Positions 7,179-15,710 of a stretch of 64,000 nucleotides of DNA are shown here, one piece after another (position 1 is the first letter of the stretch; each line of letters starts with the position of its first letter). Both the position numbers and the translations under genes were made by a program. The notes beneath the pieces are model-generated. The model searched no databases and was not told where the DNA came from. It saw only the letters and a program-made list of their open reading frames with translations. Source of the DNA: CBDCCT01 sp965214995 (GTDB lineage Bacteria; Deinococcota; Deinococci; Deinococcales; Trueperaceae). Location of the stretch: NCBI GenBank assembly GCA_965214995.1, contig CBDCCT010000002.1, forward strand, positions 1,364,001 to 1,428,000, read 5' to 3'.

Positions 7179-7710
7179 AAATCTCTTTATACACCCTCAG
7201 CGTGGCGGGATGGACGGTTTTGCCCCTGTCGCGGAGGTACTGGACTTTAGAATCGACCGCGCGCTGATAGGCCCTGAAGAGGTCGCGCATCGCCAGCTCG
7301 CGGATGTCGTCGTTGACGCCGCGGCCCGGCTCGGACACGTCGGCGACGTAGACGGCCATGCCCACGCGGTTGTCGTGGGCGACGCCGAACACGTGGCCCT
7401 CGACGGCGTCCAACACGCGCCCGTCGTTGACGCCCCAACACTCGGCGAGGCGGCGTCCGGCGCGACCGTGTAAGGACATCGGGTGCTCGCGCTCTAAAGC
7501 GCTTTCGGGCGGGGCAAGTTTGAACATCTCTTCCGGTGAGAGGTCGCGCGCCGCGTCGTGGAGCACCGCGGCGAGGCTCGTGGCGCGCAGCTCGCCGCGT
7601 GAGAAGTCGTTGGCTAGCGCGATGGTCTCGGCCAGGATGGTCACACGCACGATGTGCTCGAAGCGCCGGGGCGTGACCGTCGCCCGCACGCGCGCGCAGT
7701 AGGGCTCGAT
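7165..7710 (-). CDS. yqeK: YqeK-type HD-domain phosphohydrolase
   Basis: An HD-domain protein of the YqeK family, whose characterised members hydrolyse diadenosine tetraphosphate symmetrically. Visible motifs are RRFEHIVRV (first metal His), VLHDAARDL (HD), HPMSLHGRAG and AVEGHVFG. The best-fitting start is an ATC codon at 7710-7708, one base after the nadD stop. It gives IEPYCARVRATVTPRRFEH, the usual spacing to the first motif, with AGGG 5 nt upstream. The alternatives are TTG at 7758, which would overlap nadD by 47 nt, and GTG at 7689, which would shorten the N-terminus. The start is therefore uncertain, the family is not. Confidence 0.88.
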   Translation of the reverse strand: MEPYCARVRATVTPRRFEHIVRVTILAETIALANDFSRGELRATSLAAVLHDAARDLSPEEMFKLAPPESALEREHPMSLHGRAGRRLAECWGVNDGRVLDAVEGHVFGVAHDNRVGMAVYVADVSEPGRGVNDDIRELAMRDLFRAYQRAVDSKVQYLRDRGKTVHPATLRVYKEICELT

Positions 7711-7711
7711 G

Positions 7712-8305
7712 CTAGCCCTGCTGCAAGGACTGTTCACGGTAAAGATGGTGTTTGACAAGGTAGCTCTCCAGGGCTTTGGGAACGAGGTAACGGACGGGAC
7801 GACCTTCGGCGAGGCGCGCGCGCACCTCGGTACTCGAGACCTCGCACAGCCTCGTGTCTAGAACCTGCACCCTCTCCCGAAAGGGAGACCTTAACACCTC
7901 CAGAGTATACCCCGGCCTCGGCGCAGCCACCATATTTACGGAGTGTACAAGCTCCTCGGCCCGGTGCCAGGTGTGAATCTCACGGTAGGCGTCTGTGCCA
8001 GTGATAAAGAAAAGTTGGGCCTGCGGGTGAGCCTCGCGCACCTCGGTCACGGTGTCAAAGGTATAGGAAGGACCGGGGCGAGCCAGTTCAAGGCGGCTGA
8101 CAAAAAAGTTAGGGTGGTCGGCGGTGGCGATAACCGTCATGTCATACCGCGCCTCCGCCCCCGCGACCGCGGGTTTGTGGGGCGGGGTGGGCGACGGCAG
8201 AAAAAGGAGGCGGTCAAGGCGCAGCGCCTCTAGCGCGCCCTGCGCGACGAGCAAGTGACCGATGTGAGGTGGATCAAAGCGTCCTCCAAAGAGCCCCAGC
8301 CGCAT
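7712..8305 (-). CDS. nadD: Nicotinate-nucleotide adenylyltransferase
   Basis: NadD makes deamido-NAD from nicotinate mononucleotide and ATP. The start ATG at 8305 gives MRLGLFGGRFDPPHIGHLL, the nucleotidyltransferase signature (GGRFDPPHxGH); an upstream in-frame extension to 8338 adds eleven residues not expected in the family. LPSPTPPHKP, FFITGTDAYREIHTWHRAEEL and the C-terminal SSTEVRARLAEGRPVRYLVP (the second ATP-binding motif, S-S-T-x-[IV]-R) are all present. The protein is about 197 residues. It heads the nadD-yqeK-LCP-rsfS set seen in many bacteria, and its stop is one base from the yqeK start proposed here. Confidence 0.95.
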   Translation of the reverse strand: MRLGLFGGRFDPPHIGHLLVAQGALEALRLDRLLFLPSPTPPHKPAVAGAEARYDMTVIATADHPNFFVSRLELARPGPSYTFDTVTEVREAHPQAQLFFITGTDAYREIHTWHRAEELVHSVNMVAAPRPGYTLEVLRSPFRERVQVLDTRLCEVSSTEVRARLAEGRPVRYLVPKALESYLVKHHLYREQSLQQG

Positions 8306-8401
8306 AGGCGAGTAGTGTACACCATTCCAAAGGGCCAAGAGGTCTATATCGGACGATTTACCTAAAGAGTAAAGTACAACGCGAAGCGCAGCTCAAAGGG
8401 C

Positions 8402-8468
8402 GTAGGGAGCGGAGGAGGTGGGGAGGTAGGGAGAACTCTGTCTCCCCATCCCCCTACTCCCCACCTCC
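8402..8468. repeat. Purine-rich dispersed repeat and G-rich hairpin after obgE
   Basis: The stretch 8402-8431 recurs with two mismatches in 30 nt at 18171-18200. Here it also faces an inverted arm: GGAGGTGGGGAG at 8414-8425 pairs with CTCCCCACCTCC at 8457-8468, which abuts the obgE stop. Read on the obgE strand, the 5' arm has four G-tracts of three or more separated by 2-4 nt, a canonical G-quadruplex pattern. No T-tract follows, so it is not a standard intrinsic terminator. Confidence 0.6.
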
Positions 8469-9740
8469 CTATTCTGCTTTTACCTTGTCCTCGTCAAAAT
8501 ACTCGAACACGGCCCCGCCAATTATCACGTCGTCGCCGTCTTGTGCGCCCGCCTTTTTGAGGAGCTTGTTCACGCCCAGCGCGGCGAAGTGGTGTTGCAA
8601 ATAGGCGACCGCGTCGCGGTTGGCGGGGTCGAAGCGGGACACAAGGGCCTCCAACTCCTCCCCGCGCACCCGCCAGCCCGTTCCCGACGGGTCGCGCTCG
8701 ACGCGGGCGTGGTCGAAGGTGACGCGCTCCGGCTCCGAAGCCTGCGCCTCTAAACTAGGCCGCGCCGGGAGAAGTTCGAAGAGCGCGTCGCGGAGCGCGT
8801 CCAAGCCCCGCCCCTCGAGCGCCGACACCGCCAAAACAGGCAGACCAAAAGGCGTAAGCTTAGACACTTCTTCCTCGACTTCGGACGGGCTGGCTAAGTC
8901 CGTTTTGTTGAGCGCGACCAGCGAGGGCAGCTCGAGCAGCTTGGGGTCATACTCGCGCAACTCCTCTTGAAGAGACTCAAACGTCTTGGCAGGCTCGCCC
9001 GCAATGTCCAAGACGAAGACCAAGAGGCGCGTCCTCGAGATGTGGCGGAGGAACTCCAGGCCCAGCCCCTTGCCCTCGTGCGCCCCCTCGATGATGCCGG
9101 GGATGTCGGCCAGAGTGAAACGCTCCAAATCCCGCTCGACCACGCCCAAATTAGGGCTCAGGGTCGTAAAAGGATAAGAAGCGATTTCCGGCTTCGCGTT
9201 CGACAGGGCCGCCAACAGGCTCGACTTGCCCGCGTTGGGATAGCCCACCAGCCCCACGTCGGCGATGGTGCGAAGCTCCAAGCGGACCCGCCGCTTCTCG
9301 CCAGGAGTGCCGTACTCGGCAAAGCGCGGCGTCTGGCGCTGCGCGTTCGCAAACGACGCGTTGCCCCGCCCCCCGACGCCGCCCCCCGCGATAAGCGTTC
9401 GCTCGCCCACCGTAACAAGGTCCGCCAAAACGCGGCCCGTGTCGCGGTCGCGGGCGGTGGTGCCGACGGGCACCTGGACGGTTAAGTCCTCTCCCCCGCG
9501 GCCCGCCTTGTTGCGCCCCTCGCCCTGACCGCCCGTTTGCGCCTTATAAAGGCGCTTGCCCACGAGACGGTCAAGCGAGGTCACGTCGTCGATGGCCTCC
9601 AAATAGACGCTGCCGCCGTCGCCCCCGCGCCCGCCGTCGGGTCCTCCCTTGGGCATGTACTTGAGGCGCAAGAACGACATGCCGCCGTCGCCCCCTTTGC
9701 CGCCTTGTACGGTGATATCAAGCACATCACGAAAAGCCAC
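8469..9740 (-). CDS. obgE: Obg family GTPase
   Basis: The 423-residue protein has the three Obg domains in order. The Gly-rich Obg fold (1-157) carries repeated GGxGG turns (GGKGGDGGMSF, GGRGGDGGSVY). The G domain (about 158-330) has G1 GYPNAGKSS, the G2 Thr-rich switch YPFTTLSPN, G3 DIPGIIEGA, G4 NKTD and G5 SAL. The OCT domain (about 345-423) ends with VIIGGAVFEYFDE. Obg acts on the 50S subunit in assembly and stress control. It lies downstream of rplU-rpmA, the usual arrangement, but a terminator at 9831-9861 separates it from them, so it may have its own promoter in 9741-9830. Confidence 0.96.
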   Translation of the reverse strand: MAFRDVLDITVQGGKGGDGGMSFLRLKYMPKGGPDGGRGGDGGSVYLEAIDDVTSLDRLVGKRLYKAQTGGQGEGRNKAGRGGEDLTVQVPVGTTARDRDTGRVLADLVTVGERTLIAGGGVGGRGNASFANAQRQTPRFAEYGTPGEKRRVRLELRTIADVGLVGYPNAGKSSLLAALSNAKPEIASYPFTTLSPNLGVVERDLERFTLADIPGIIEGAHEGKGLGLEFLRHISRTRLLVFVLDIAGEPAKTFESLQEELREYDPKLLELPSLVALNKTDLASPSEVEEEVSKLTPFGLPVLAVSALEGRGLDALRDALFELLPARPSLEAQASEPERVTFDHARVERDPSGTGWRVRGEELEALVSRFDPANRDAVAYLQHHFAALGVNKLLKKAGAQDGDDVIIGGAVFEYFDEDKVKAE

Positions 9741-9830
9741 CTGCGCACCTCATCCTGCACATTTTATCGCCAGAGTCCCGTCGAAATCCACCCAGTCGTG
9801 AGCCCGTTGCTGCTCGAGCATATTAAAAAC

Positions 9831-9861
9831 AAAAAAAGGCGCGAGCCGATGAGCCCGCGCC
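9831..9861 (-). terminator. Rho-independent terminator after rpmA
   Basis: On the minus strand GGCGCG (9861-9856) pairs with CGCGCC (9843-9838). Four further weaker pairs close a 4-nt loop, and seven consecutive T follow (A-tract 9831-9837 on the plus strand). It lies about 20 bp past the rpmA stop and ends the rplU-rpmA transcript before obgE. Confidence 0.85.
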
Positions 9862-9880
9862 CCTTTGCACCCTCGCCTCT

Positions 9881-10156
9881 TTAATCTGCCGAAACCGCGG
9901 GCTCCGTCTGCTCGATGCTGATAAAGCGCCCCCGGCTGCCTTTGTTGTGAAAACGCACCACGCCGTCACGCATGGCGAAAAGTGTGAAGTCGTTGCCCTG
10001 ACCGACGTTCTGGCCGGGCTTAAACTTGGTGCCGCGCTGGCGGACCAGAATGTTGCCCGCCGCGACGACTTGACCCTCAAAACGCTTGACGCCCAGACGC
10101 TTCGACTGGCTGTCGCGCCCGTTCTTCGAGCTGCCTACGCCTTTTTTGTGTGCCAT
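9881..10156 (-). CDS. rpmA: 50S ribosomal protein bL27
   Basis: A 91-residue L27. It begins MAHKKGVGSSKNGRDSQSKRLGVK, the flexible N-terminal extension that reaches the peptidyl-transferase centre, followed by GNILVRQRGTKFKPG and NDFTLFAMRDGVVRF. There is no N-terminal cleavable extension of the Firmicutes type. It follows rplU by 18 bp with an AGGAGG ribosome site and precedes a strong terminator. Confidence 0.98.
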   Translation of the reverse strand: MAHKKGVGSSKNGRDSQSKRLGVKRFEGQVVAAGNILVRQRGTKFKPGQNVGQGNDFTLFAMRDGVVRFHNKGSRGRFISIEQTEPAVSAD

Positions 10157-10174
10157 TTCAGACCTCCTGCCGGA

Positions 10175-10501
10175 CTAGCCAGCGATTTCTGTAACGCGGA
10201 CCTCGGTGTAGGGCTGGCGGTGGCCGTTCTTGCGGCGATAGTTGGCCTTGGCCTTGAACTTGTAAATATAGATCTTGTCGCCGCGACCGTGCGAGATGAC
10301 CTCGGCTTTGACGCTCGCGCCGTCCACCAAGGGTGTACCGACCCGGACTTCACCCTCGCCGTTGCCGCCTGCACTACCACCAAGCATCATCACGGGCAAG
10401 TCGACGGTGTCGCCCGGCTGCGCCTGCAAAGACTCGAGCCGGAGCACGTCTCCTTCTGCCACGCGGTACTGTTTACCACCGCTCTGAACCACTGCGAACA
10501 T
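10175..10501 (-). CDS. rplU: 50S ribosomal protein bL21
   Basis: Starting at the ATG at 10501 this is a 108-residue L21: MFAVVQSGGKQYRVAEGD, then GDTVDLPVMML with a small Gly-rich insertion (GGSAGGNGEGEV), and the C-terminal KIYIYKFKAKANYRRKNGHRQPYTEV, which binds 23S rRNA. The frame remains open upstream into tRNA-Ala, but that extension is not part of the protein. The start is preceded by GGAGGTTAAGG. It is paired with rpmA in the usual order. Confidence 0.97.
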   Translation of the reverse strand: MFAVVQSGGKQYRVAEGDVLRLESLQAQPGDTVDLPVMMLGGSAGGNGEGEVRVGTPLVDGASVKAEVISHGRGDKIYIYKFKAKANYRRKNGHRQPYTEVRVTEIAG

Positions 10502-10601
10502 CCTTAACCTCCACCTGCGGGCCGTTGGGCGGCCAAACTCGTGATTTCTTGCGTTACTTTCTGCTACTTTTACATGGCTTTTTACACTTTTTACACAGCA
10601 A

Positions 10602-10623
10602 CTCCTGGGTTTGCACCCAGGAG
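10602..10623 (-). promoter_or_regulatory. Perfect 9-bp hairpin with GCAA tetraloop between tRNA-Ala and rplU
   Basis: On the minus strand CTCCTGGGT and ACCCAGGAG pair perfectly around GCAA, a GNRA-type tetraloop, just after the tRNA CCA end. It is followed by two copies of GTGTAAAAAG rather than a T-tract, so it may be a processing signal, a weak terminator or part of an L21 leader. Confidence 0.5.
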
Positions 10624-10632
10624 CGCCGGTTC

Positions 10633-10709
<77 letters not shown>

Positions 10710-10730
10710 AAATAGCCAAAGCCGAACCCC

Positions 10731-10759
10731 AGTCTATCGGCTCGGCAAGGCCGTGTCAA
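10731..10759 (-). promoter_or_regulatory. Sigma-70 type promoter of tRNA-Ala
   Basis: On the minus strand TTGACA (10759-10754) is followed after 17 bp by TAGACT (10736-10731). The expected start lies near 10724, about 15 nt before the mature tRNA 5' end at 10709. Confidence 0.8.
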
Positions 10760-10788
10760 GCAAACTCACGACCTCGCCAAACTTTGCC

Positions 10789-11196
10789 TTACTCTTCCCT
10801 CGCCGCCCTCGCCTGCGCGCGGTCCTCTTCCTGGCGGCTCACGTCGGTCTTGAGGCGCGCCGCCTTGCCGCGCAGGTCGCGCAGGTAGTAGAGCTTAGCG
10901 CGGCGGCTGCGGCCACGGCGCACGATGTGAATCGCGTCGATGAGCGGCGAATGCACCGGGAAGGTCCGCTCGACGCCCTCGCCGAACGAGATTTTGCGCA
11001 CCGTGAACGACGAACGCGCGCCCTTGCCGTTCTGGCGGGCGATGACCACGCCCTCAAAGGCCTGGATGCGCGAGCGGGTGCCCTCGACCACGCGGTAGTC
11101 CACGCGCACCGTGTCGCCCGTGTCGAATTCGGGGATGTCGTCCTTTAAAAAGGGCTGCTCGATGGCGCGCAGAATCGCGCCTTTGTTGTACTTCAT
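10789..11196 (-). CDS. rplS: 50S ribosomal protein bL19
   Basis: A 135-residue L19. The SH3-like core reads FDTGDTVRVDYRVVEGTRSRIQAFEGVVIARQ, then TVRKISFGEGVERTFPVHSP and RRGRSRRAKLYYLRDLRGKAARL, the family signature at the subunit interface. The tail is short and charged. It starts at ATG 11196 after TAGGAGACGGT. It stands alone, with no rimM or trmD upstream: the next plus-strand gene, uvsE, is divergent. Confidence 0.97.
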   Translation of the reverse strand: MKYNKGAILRAIEQPFLKDDIPEFDTGDTVRVDYRVVEGTRSRIQAFEGVVIARQNGKGARSSFTVRKISFGEGVERTFPVHSPLIDAIHIVRRGRSRRAKLYYLRDLRGKAARLKTDVSRQEEDRAQARAAREE

Positions 11197-11537
11197 ACCG
11201 TCTCCTATCGCTCGAGTGGAGCAAAGTCACTGCCATTTGACCGTCAGATTAATTAGATAAAAATGCATCGGAACGCTCGAGGCCGAAGCGCCTTTAACCG
11301 CTACTCATCAATAACGAGCGCAACCGCCCTCGGCACAACCCAAAAACTATAGCGCACCCGCGCCTTCTATGCAAGCCTATGTAGAACCGCGCGGGCGCGT
11401 CACGGGCTTGATTCGGCATTTTTAGAACCTTGTTAGCACCTTGCCCGAACGTTGAGAAGGGGCGAGCGCGTCCGAAAAGCACGCCAACCGTCTCCTGAGC
11501 GCTTTTCTGGCTTAGCACCAGACTTTAAGGTGAGCCC
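11197..11537. other. Divergent intergenic region between rplS and uvsE
   Basis: About 340 bp without a gene. It holds the rplS promoter (11346-11374), a leader of about 140 nt for rplS, and the uvsE ribosome site AAGGTG. TTAGCACC occurs twice (near 11434 and 11513). The Deinococcus radiation/desiccation response motif (a palindrome around TTATG and CATAA) was looked for ahead of uvsE and not seen. Confidence 0.55.
11346..11374 (-). promoter_or_regulatory. Sigma-70 type promoter of rplS
   Basis: On the minus strand TTGCAT (11374-11369), 17-bp spacer, TATAGT (11351-11346). Transcription would start near 11339, leaving a leader of about 140 nt before rplS. Confidence 0.65.
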
Positions 11538-12491
11538 ATGAAGCTACGCTATTTAGGCTACGCGGCCCAAAACCTCACCCTGGCGCGCACGACCAACCGG
11601 ACCCTGCGACTCGCCAACCTAGACGAGCGGGTGGCGGGGGTGATTGAGCAGAATTTGGCGGACTTGCGCGCGATTCTCGAGTGGAACTTAAGCCACGGCA
11701 TCCGCTTTTTCCGGGTGGGCTCGAGCGTCATCCCTTTCGGCTCGCATCCCGATTTTCCCTTGAATTGGGAAACGCGCTTCGCGGACACGTTAGAAGATTT
11801 GCGCCGCTTTATTGAGGAGCACGACCTGCGCCTCTCCATGCACCCCGGCCAATACACCGTCCTCAACTCTAATAATGAAACCGTCGCCGCGCGCGCCTCT
11901 GTTGAACTCGACTATCACGCGAGGTTTTTGGAACGCGTCGCGCCGGAGGGCACGCTCACGCTGCATATAGGCGGGGCCTACGGCGACAAGGCGCGGGCGC
12001 TGGAGACGTTTCAGGCGAACTTTCAGCGCCTCCCGGAGCGGGTCAAGACGCGGCTGACGCTCGAGAACGACGACAAAATTTTCGCGGTAGATGAAGTGCT
12101 TTATCTCTGCGAACGTTTAAGCATCCCCGCGATTTTCGACTTTTTCCACCACGCCTGTCATCCTGGTCAGGGTCCTTGCAAGGACGACCTGACGGGCACG
12201 CTTCAACGGGTGGTGGCGACCTGGGAGGGGCGCGTGCCCAAGTTTCACCTCTCGAGCCCCCGCGACCTCTCCACCGCGCACGCCGATTTCGTGACGCGCG
12301 AGGATTTCGAGAGGGCGCTTCGGAGGATGCAGGAGGTGAACAGCGATGAACCGTTCGATCTGATGCTCGAGGCCAAGGCCAAGGAGCAGGCGGTGTTGGG
12401 GGTGATGCGTTTTTGGGAGGAAGGGCTGAGCGGTGAGTACGCCCTGAAGATAGATGAGCGGGGCGGTGGACGAGTGGGAGGCGTCGGGTGA
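11538..12491 (+). CDS. uvsE: UV DNA damage endonuclease UvsE
   Basis: A 317-residue TIM-barrel UVDE enzyme that nicks DNA 5' to UV photoproducts and starts an alternative excision repair. Signature segments are MKLRYLGYAAQNLTL (N-terminal strand), RFFRVGSSVIPFGSH, LSMHPGQYTVLNSNN, LHIGGAYGDK, LTLENDD, IFDFFHHACH and KFHLSSPRD, which supply the His, Glu and Asp ligands of the three-metal site. Length fits the Deinococcus/Thermus enzymes. The last dozen residues are Gly/Arg-rich and probably disordered. The gene starts at ATG 11538 after AAGGTGAGCCC. UvsE fits a radiation-tolerant lineage. Confidence 0.96.
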   Translation: MKLRYLGYAAQNLTLARTTNRTLRLANLDERVAGVIEQNLADLRAILEWNLSHGIRFFRVGSSVIPFGSHPDFPLNWETRFADTLEDLRRFIEEHDLRLSMHPGQYTVLNSNNETVAARASVELDYHARFLERVAPEGTLTLHIGGAYGDKARALETFQANFQRLPERVKTRLTLENDDKIFAVDEVLYLCERLSIPAIFDFFHHACHPGQGPCKDDLTGTLQRVVATWEGRVPKFHLSSPRDLSTAHADFVTREDFERALRRMQEVNSDEPFDLMLEAKAKEQAVLGVMRFWEEGLSGEYALKIDERGGGRVGGVG

Positions 12492-12621
12492 GGCGTGAGA
12501 CAAAACGGCTGGGAGCGGTGTAGACGCCAACGAGGCGTGGTGAGAGCCGAATACAACATGAGATATACTGCGAGATGTTCTATAAGTTTGGTTTAGCCTC
12601 ACAGTTTAGCTGGGTACAGCC

Positions 12622-14385
12622 GTGACACCTCGAGCCCTCGTCACCCTCGACGCACTGCGTTTTGCGGTGGACGTAGCCGCGGGACGAAAACCCGGCACAT
12701 ACCTCTTCAAAAACGCGCGCGTCCTCAACGTCTTTACCGGAACGGTAGACAAAACGCATGTGCTGCTCGCGGGGGAGTTCATCGCGGGTGTGGGTGAGGT
12801 CTTTGAGGAGGCCGAGGCTGACGAAAGAGTGGATTTAGCGGGCCACTACCTCGCGCCGGGCCTCATTGACGGGCACGTCCACCTCGAGTCCTCCTTGGTC
12901 ACCCCCGCCGCCTACGCCGCCGCCACCGTCCCGCGCGGCGTGACGGGCGTGGTCTGCGACCCGCACGAAATCGGCAACGTGGCGGGGGTGCCGGGTATCC
13001 GTTGGCTGCTGGAAAGTTCGGAGGGCTTGCCTTTAGATGTGTGGGTCACGGCGCCTTCTTGCGTGCCCTCGACGCCGCTCGAGACCTCCGGCGCAACGTT
13101 GGGTTTAGAAGAGATTGAAGAATTGCTCGAGCACCCCCGCGTCGTCGGCCTGGCCGAGCTGATGAGTTTCCCCGCGCTTATCGGTGGGGACGAGGGAGTT
13201 TTGCAAAAGGTGCTCCTGGCCGAGGCGCGCGGGAAGACGCTCGAGGGGCACGCGCCGGGGCTCACGGGGCGAGATTTGCAAGCCTATCTGGCCGCCGGTC
13301 TCGCCTCGGACCACGAGGCGACGACGCTCGAGGAGGGTCTCGAGAAACTCCGCGCAGGTCTCTTTTTGATGGTCCGCGAGGGCTCGGTGACGCGCAATCT
13401 GGCCGCGCTTTTGCCGCTCGTGGACCCCAAGCACGGCGACCGGGTGGGCTTCGTGACCGACGATAGGCTGCCGCACGATTTGCTCGACGAGGGCGGCGTG
13501 GATTGTCTCGTACGCGGGGCGATTCGGGCAGGGGTGGACCCCGTTTATGCGGTGCGCTGCTCGAGCCTCAACACCGCGCGCCACTACCGCCTGCCCCGGC
13601 GCGGGGCCATAGCGCCGGGTTACTTCGCCGACTTTGTAGTGATAGACGAATTTGAAACGTTTCACGCGGCGGAGGTTTGTAAGGACGGGGTGCGGGTAGC
13701 GGCGGGGGGCGAACTCATCACGCCTCTCGTTTCAAAAAAGGTAGACGATGCCGCCGTTCGGAATACGGTGCGGCTGCCCGAGCTTACGGAGGCGTCGTTT
13801 AGGCTCCCTGCCCCCCCCGGTCAGGTTCGCTGCATCCAGCCCGTGCCTTATCAGGTGCTTACCGAAGAGGTGCGGGTCACGCCCAAAGTCACGAACGGCG
13901 AGGTGGTAGCAAACACGGAAAACGACCTCCTCAAACTCGTTTGCGTTGAACGCCACGGCAAAAACGGCGGGATTGGCGTGGGGCTGGTGACGGGCTTCGG
14001 CTTGAAGAGGGGCGCGCTGGCCTCGACGGTGGGACACGACCACCACAACCTGCTCGCGGTTGGCGTGGCTGACAAGGATTTGCTGCTCGCTTGCCGACGT
14101 TTGGAAACTCTCGGCGGCGGCTTCGTCGCGGTGGCCGAGGGGAGCGTTCTGGCCGAACTCCCGCTGCCTTTGGCGGGCCTCGTGACGGGCGAACCCTTGG
14201 AGAGGGTGCGGGAGAAGTTGGACGGGCTCGAGCGCGCCGCCGCCACGCTCGGCAACCTCCTCCCCGCGCCCTTCATGACCTTAAGCTTTCTCGGCCTCGC
14301 CGTCATCCCCGCCTTGCGTCTCACCGACATGGGTTTAGTGGACGTCATGAAGAGCGAGCTTGTGCCCTTTAGCGTTTCTGACTGA
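12622..14385 (+). CDS. ade: Adenine deaminase
   Basis: A 587-residue amidohydrolase of the bacterial Ade type that converts adenine to hypoxanthine plus ammonia. The metal-binding strand LIDGHVHLESSLVTP is followed by CDPHEIGNVAGVPG, ELMSFPALIGGDEG, LEGHAPGLTG, SDHEATTLEEG, RVGFVTDDRLPHDL and the C-terminal TVGHDHHNLLAVG block, all characteristic of this family rather than of adenosine deaminase. It starts with GTG at 12622. guaD follows after 26 bp and a SAM hydrolase-like gene overlaps guaD, so the three look like one purine-salvage unit. A TACAAT box between ade and guaD could give an internal promoter. Confidence 0.95.
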   Translation: MTPRALVTLDALRFAVDVAAGRKPGTYLFKNARVLNVFTGTVDKTHVLLAGEFIAGVGEVFEEAEADERVDLAGHYLAPGLIDGHVHLESSLVTPAAYAAATVPRGVTGVVCDPHEIGNVAGVPGIRWLLESSEGLPLDVWVTAPSCVPSTPLETSGATLGLEEIEELLEHPRVVGLAELMSFPALIGGDEGVLQKVLLAEARGKTLEGHAPGLTGRDLQAYLAAGLASDHEATTLEEGLEKLRAGLFLMVREGSVTRNLAALLPLVDPKHGDRVGFVTDDRLPHDLLDEGGVDCLVRGAIRAGVDPVYAVRCSSLNTARHYRLPRRGAIAPGYFADFVVIDEFETFHAAEVCKDGVRVAAGGELITPLVSKKVDDAAVRNTVRLPELTEASFRLPAPPGQVRCIQPVPYQVLTEEVRVTPKVTNGEVVANTENDLLKLVCVERHGKNGGIGVGLVTGFGLKRGALASTVGHDHHNLLAVGVADKDLLLACRRLETLGGGFVAVAEGSVLAELPLPLAGLVTGEPLERVREKLDGLERAAATLGNLLPAPFMTLSFLGLAVIPALRLTDMGLVDVMKSELVPFSVSD

Positions 14386-14411
14386 ACGAGCCTGTACAAT
14401 AAGCGGACACC

Positions 14412-15710
14412 ATGACGACGCTCCTCCGCGCCCAGATTTTCCACACGCCCAAAAGCCCCTTTGAGGCGGCGGGGGCGCTCGAGTGCTTCTCCGACGGCGT
14501 ACTCGCCTTTGAGGGCGAGAAGGTTCTCGCTGTGGGTGATTATGTCCGGGTAAGCAAAAAGTATCCCAAAGCCGAAGTTTTAGACCACCGGGACGCCTTT
14601 TTATTTCCCGGTTTTGTGGACACGCACGTCCACCTGCCGCAGCTCCCGGTCATCGGGGCGATGGGCTTAAGGCTGTTGGAGTGGCTCGAGCGACGGACCC
14701 TACCCGTCGAGGAGCGTTTCGCGGACGAACAGTACGCGAGAGACGCGGCCCGGACTTTTCTGTCTCACCTTGTCAAGAACGGCACCACCACGGCGCTCGT
14801 GTTCGGCAGCCATTTTGCGGGGGCGATGGATGTCTTTTTCGAGGAGGCCGAGGCGTCAGGGCTTCGCATCACGGCGGGGCTGGTCGTCTCGGACAGGAAT
14901 CTCACCGAAAAGCTGCACCGCACGCCGGAAGAAGCGTTTGAAAGAAGCCGGGCGCTCATCCAACGCTGGCACAACCACGGGCGGCTGCGCTACGCGGTGA
15001 CGCCGCGCTTCTCCCTCTCCTGCACGGACGCGATGTTGGAGGCTTGCGGCGGTCTCCTTCATGAAGCCCCCGACCTCCTTTTTACAAGCCATTTAAACGA
15101 ACAGATTGAAGAGATAGGCGCGGTGCTACGGCTTTTCGACGGCGCACGCGATTATCTGGCAACGTATGACGCGCACGGCCTCGTCACCGCGCGCTCGGTG
15201 TTCGCGCACAACGTCCACGTGTACGACCGCGAGTTGGAACGGTTGGGGGGGGCGGGCTCGAGCGTCGCGCACTGCCCGAGTTCTAACATGTTTATCGGCT
15301 CGGGGCTTTTTCCGATGCGGGCGCACCTGCGCTACGGCGTCCCCTTCGCGCTCGGTTCGGACGTGGGCGGCGGCACCGGCTTTAGCCTTTTTAAAGAGGG
15401 GCTGATGGCTTATCAGACGCAGATGCTCCGCGAGGACGGTTACCTTTTGAGCCCCGCGCATCTCCTCTACCTGGCGACGCTCGCGGGCGCGGAGGCGTTG
15501 GGGCTGGGGGAGAGCGTGGGAAGTTTCGCGCCTGGCAAGGAAGCCGACGCCGTTTTGGTTCGTCCGTTAAGGGGGAGCACGCTTTCGGCGGTGCTTGCTG
15601 ACAGTCCTTCTCATGAGGCCAGCCTGGCCGCCGTCTTCACGCTGGCGAGAGAGCACAGCGTGGCGCAGGTTTATGTGGGAGGCAAAGCTATGTTGGGAGA
15701 CGTGTGTTAG
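14412..15710 (+). CDS. guaD: Guanine deaminase
   Basis: A 432-residue amidohydrolase converting guanine to xanthine. The zinc site is shown by FVDTHVHLPQ (HxH), SHLNEQIEE (His and Glu), FAHNVHV and LGSDVGGGTGFSL (Asp). The SSNMFIGSGLFP segment is typical of GuaD. The ATG at 14412 lies 11 nt after TACAAT (14395-14400). The last codons overlap the start of the downstream gene by 7 nt. Confidence 0.95.
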   Translation: MTTLLRAQIFHTPKSPFEAAGALECFSDGVLAFEGEKVLAVGDYVRVSKKYPKAEVLDHRDAFLFPGFVDTHVHLPQLPVIGAMGLRLLEWLERRTLPVEERFADEQYARDAARTFLSHLVKNGTTTALVFGSHFAGAMDVFFEEAEASGLRITAGLVVSDRNLTEKLHRTPEEAFERSRALIQRWHNHGRLRYAVTPRFSLSCTDAMLEACGGLLHEAPDLLFTSHLNEQIEEIGAVLRLFDGARDYLATYDAHGLVTARSVFAHNVHVYDRELERLGGAGSSVAHCPSSNMFIGSGLFPMRAHLRYGVPFALGSDVGGGTGFSLFKEGLMAYQTQMLREDGYLLSPAHLLYLATLAGAEALGLGESVGSFAPGKEADAVLVRPLRGSTLSAVLADSPSHEASLAAVFTLAREHSVAQVYVGGKAMLGDVC

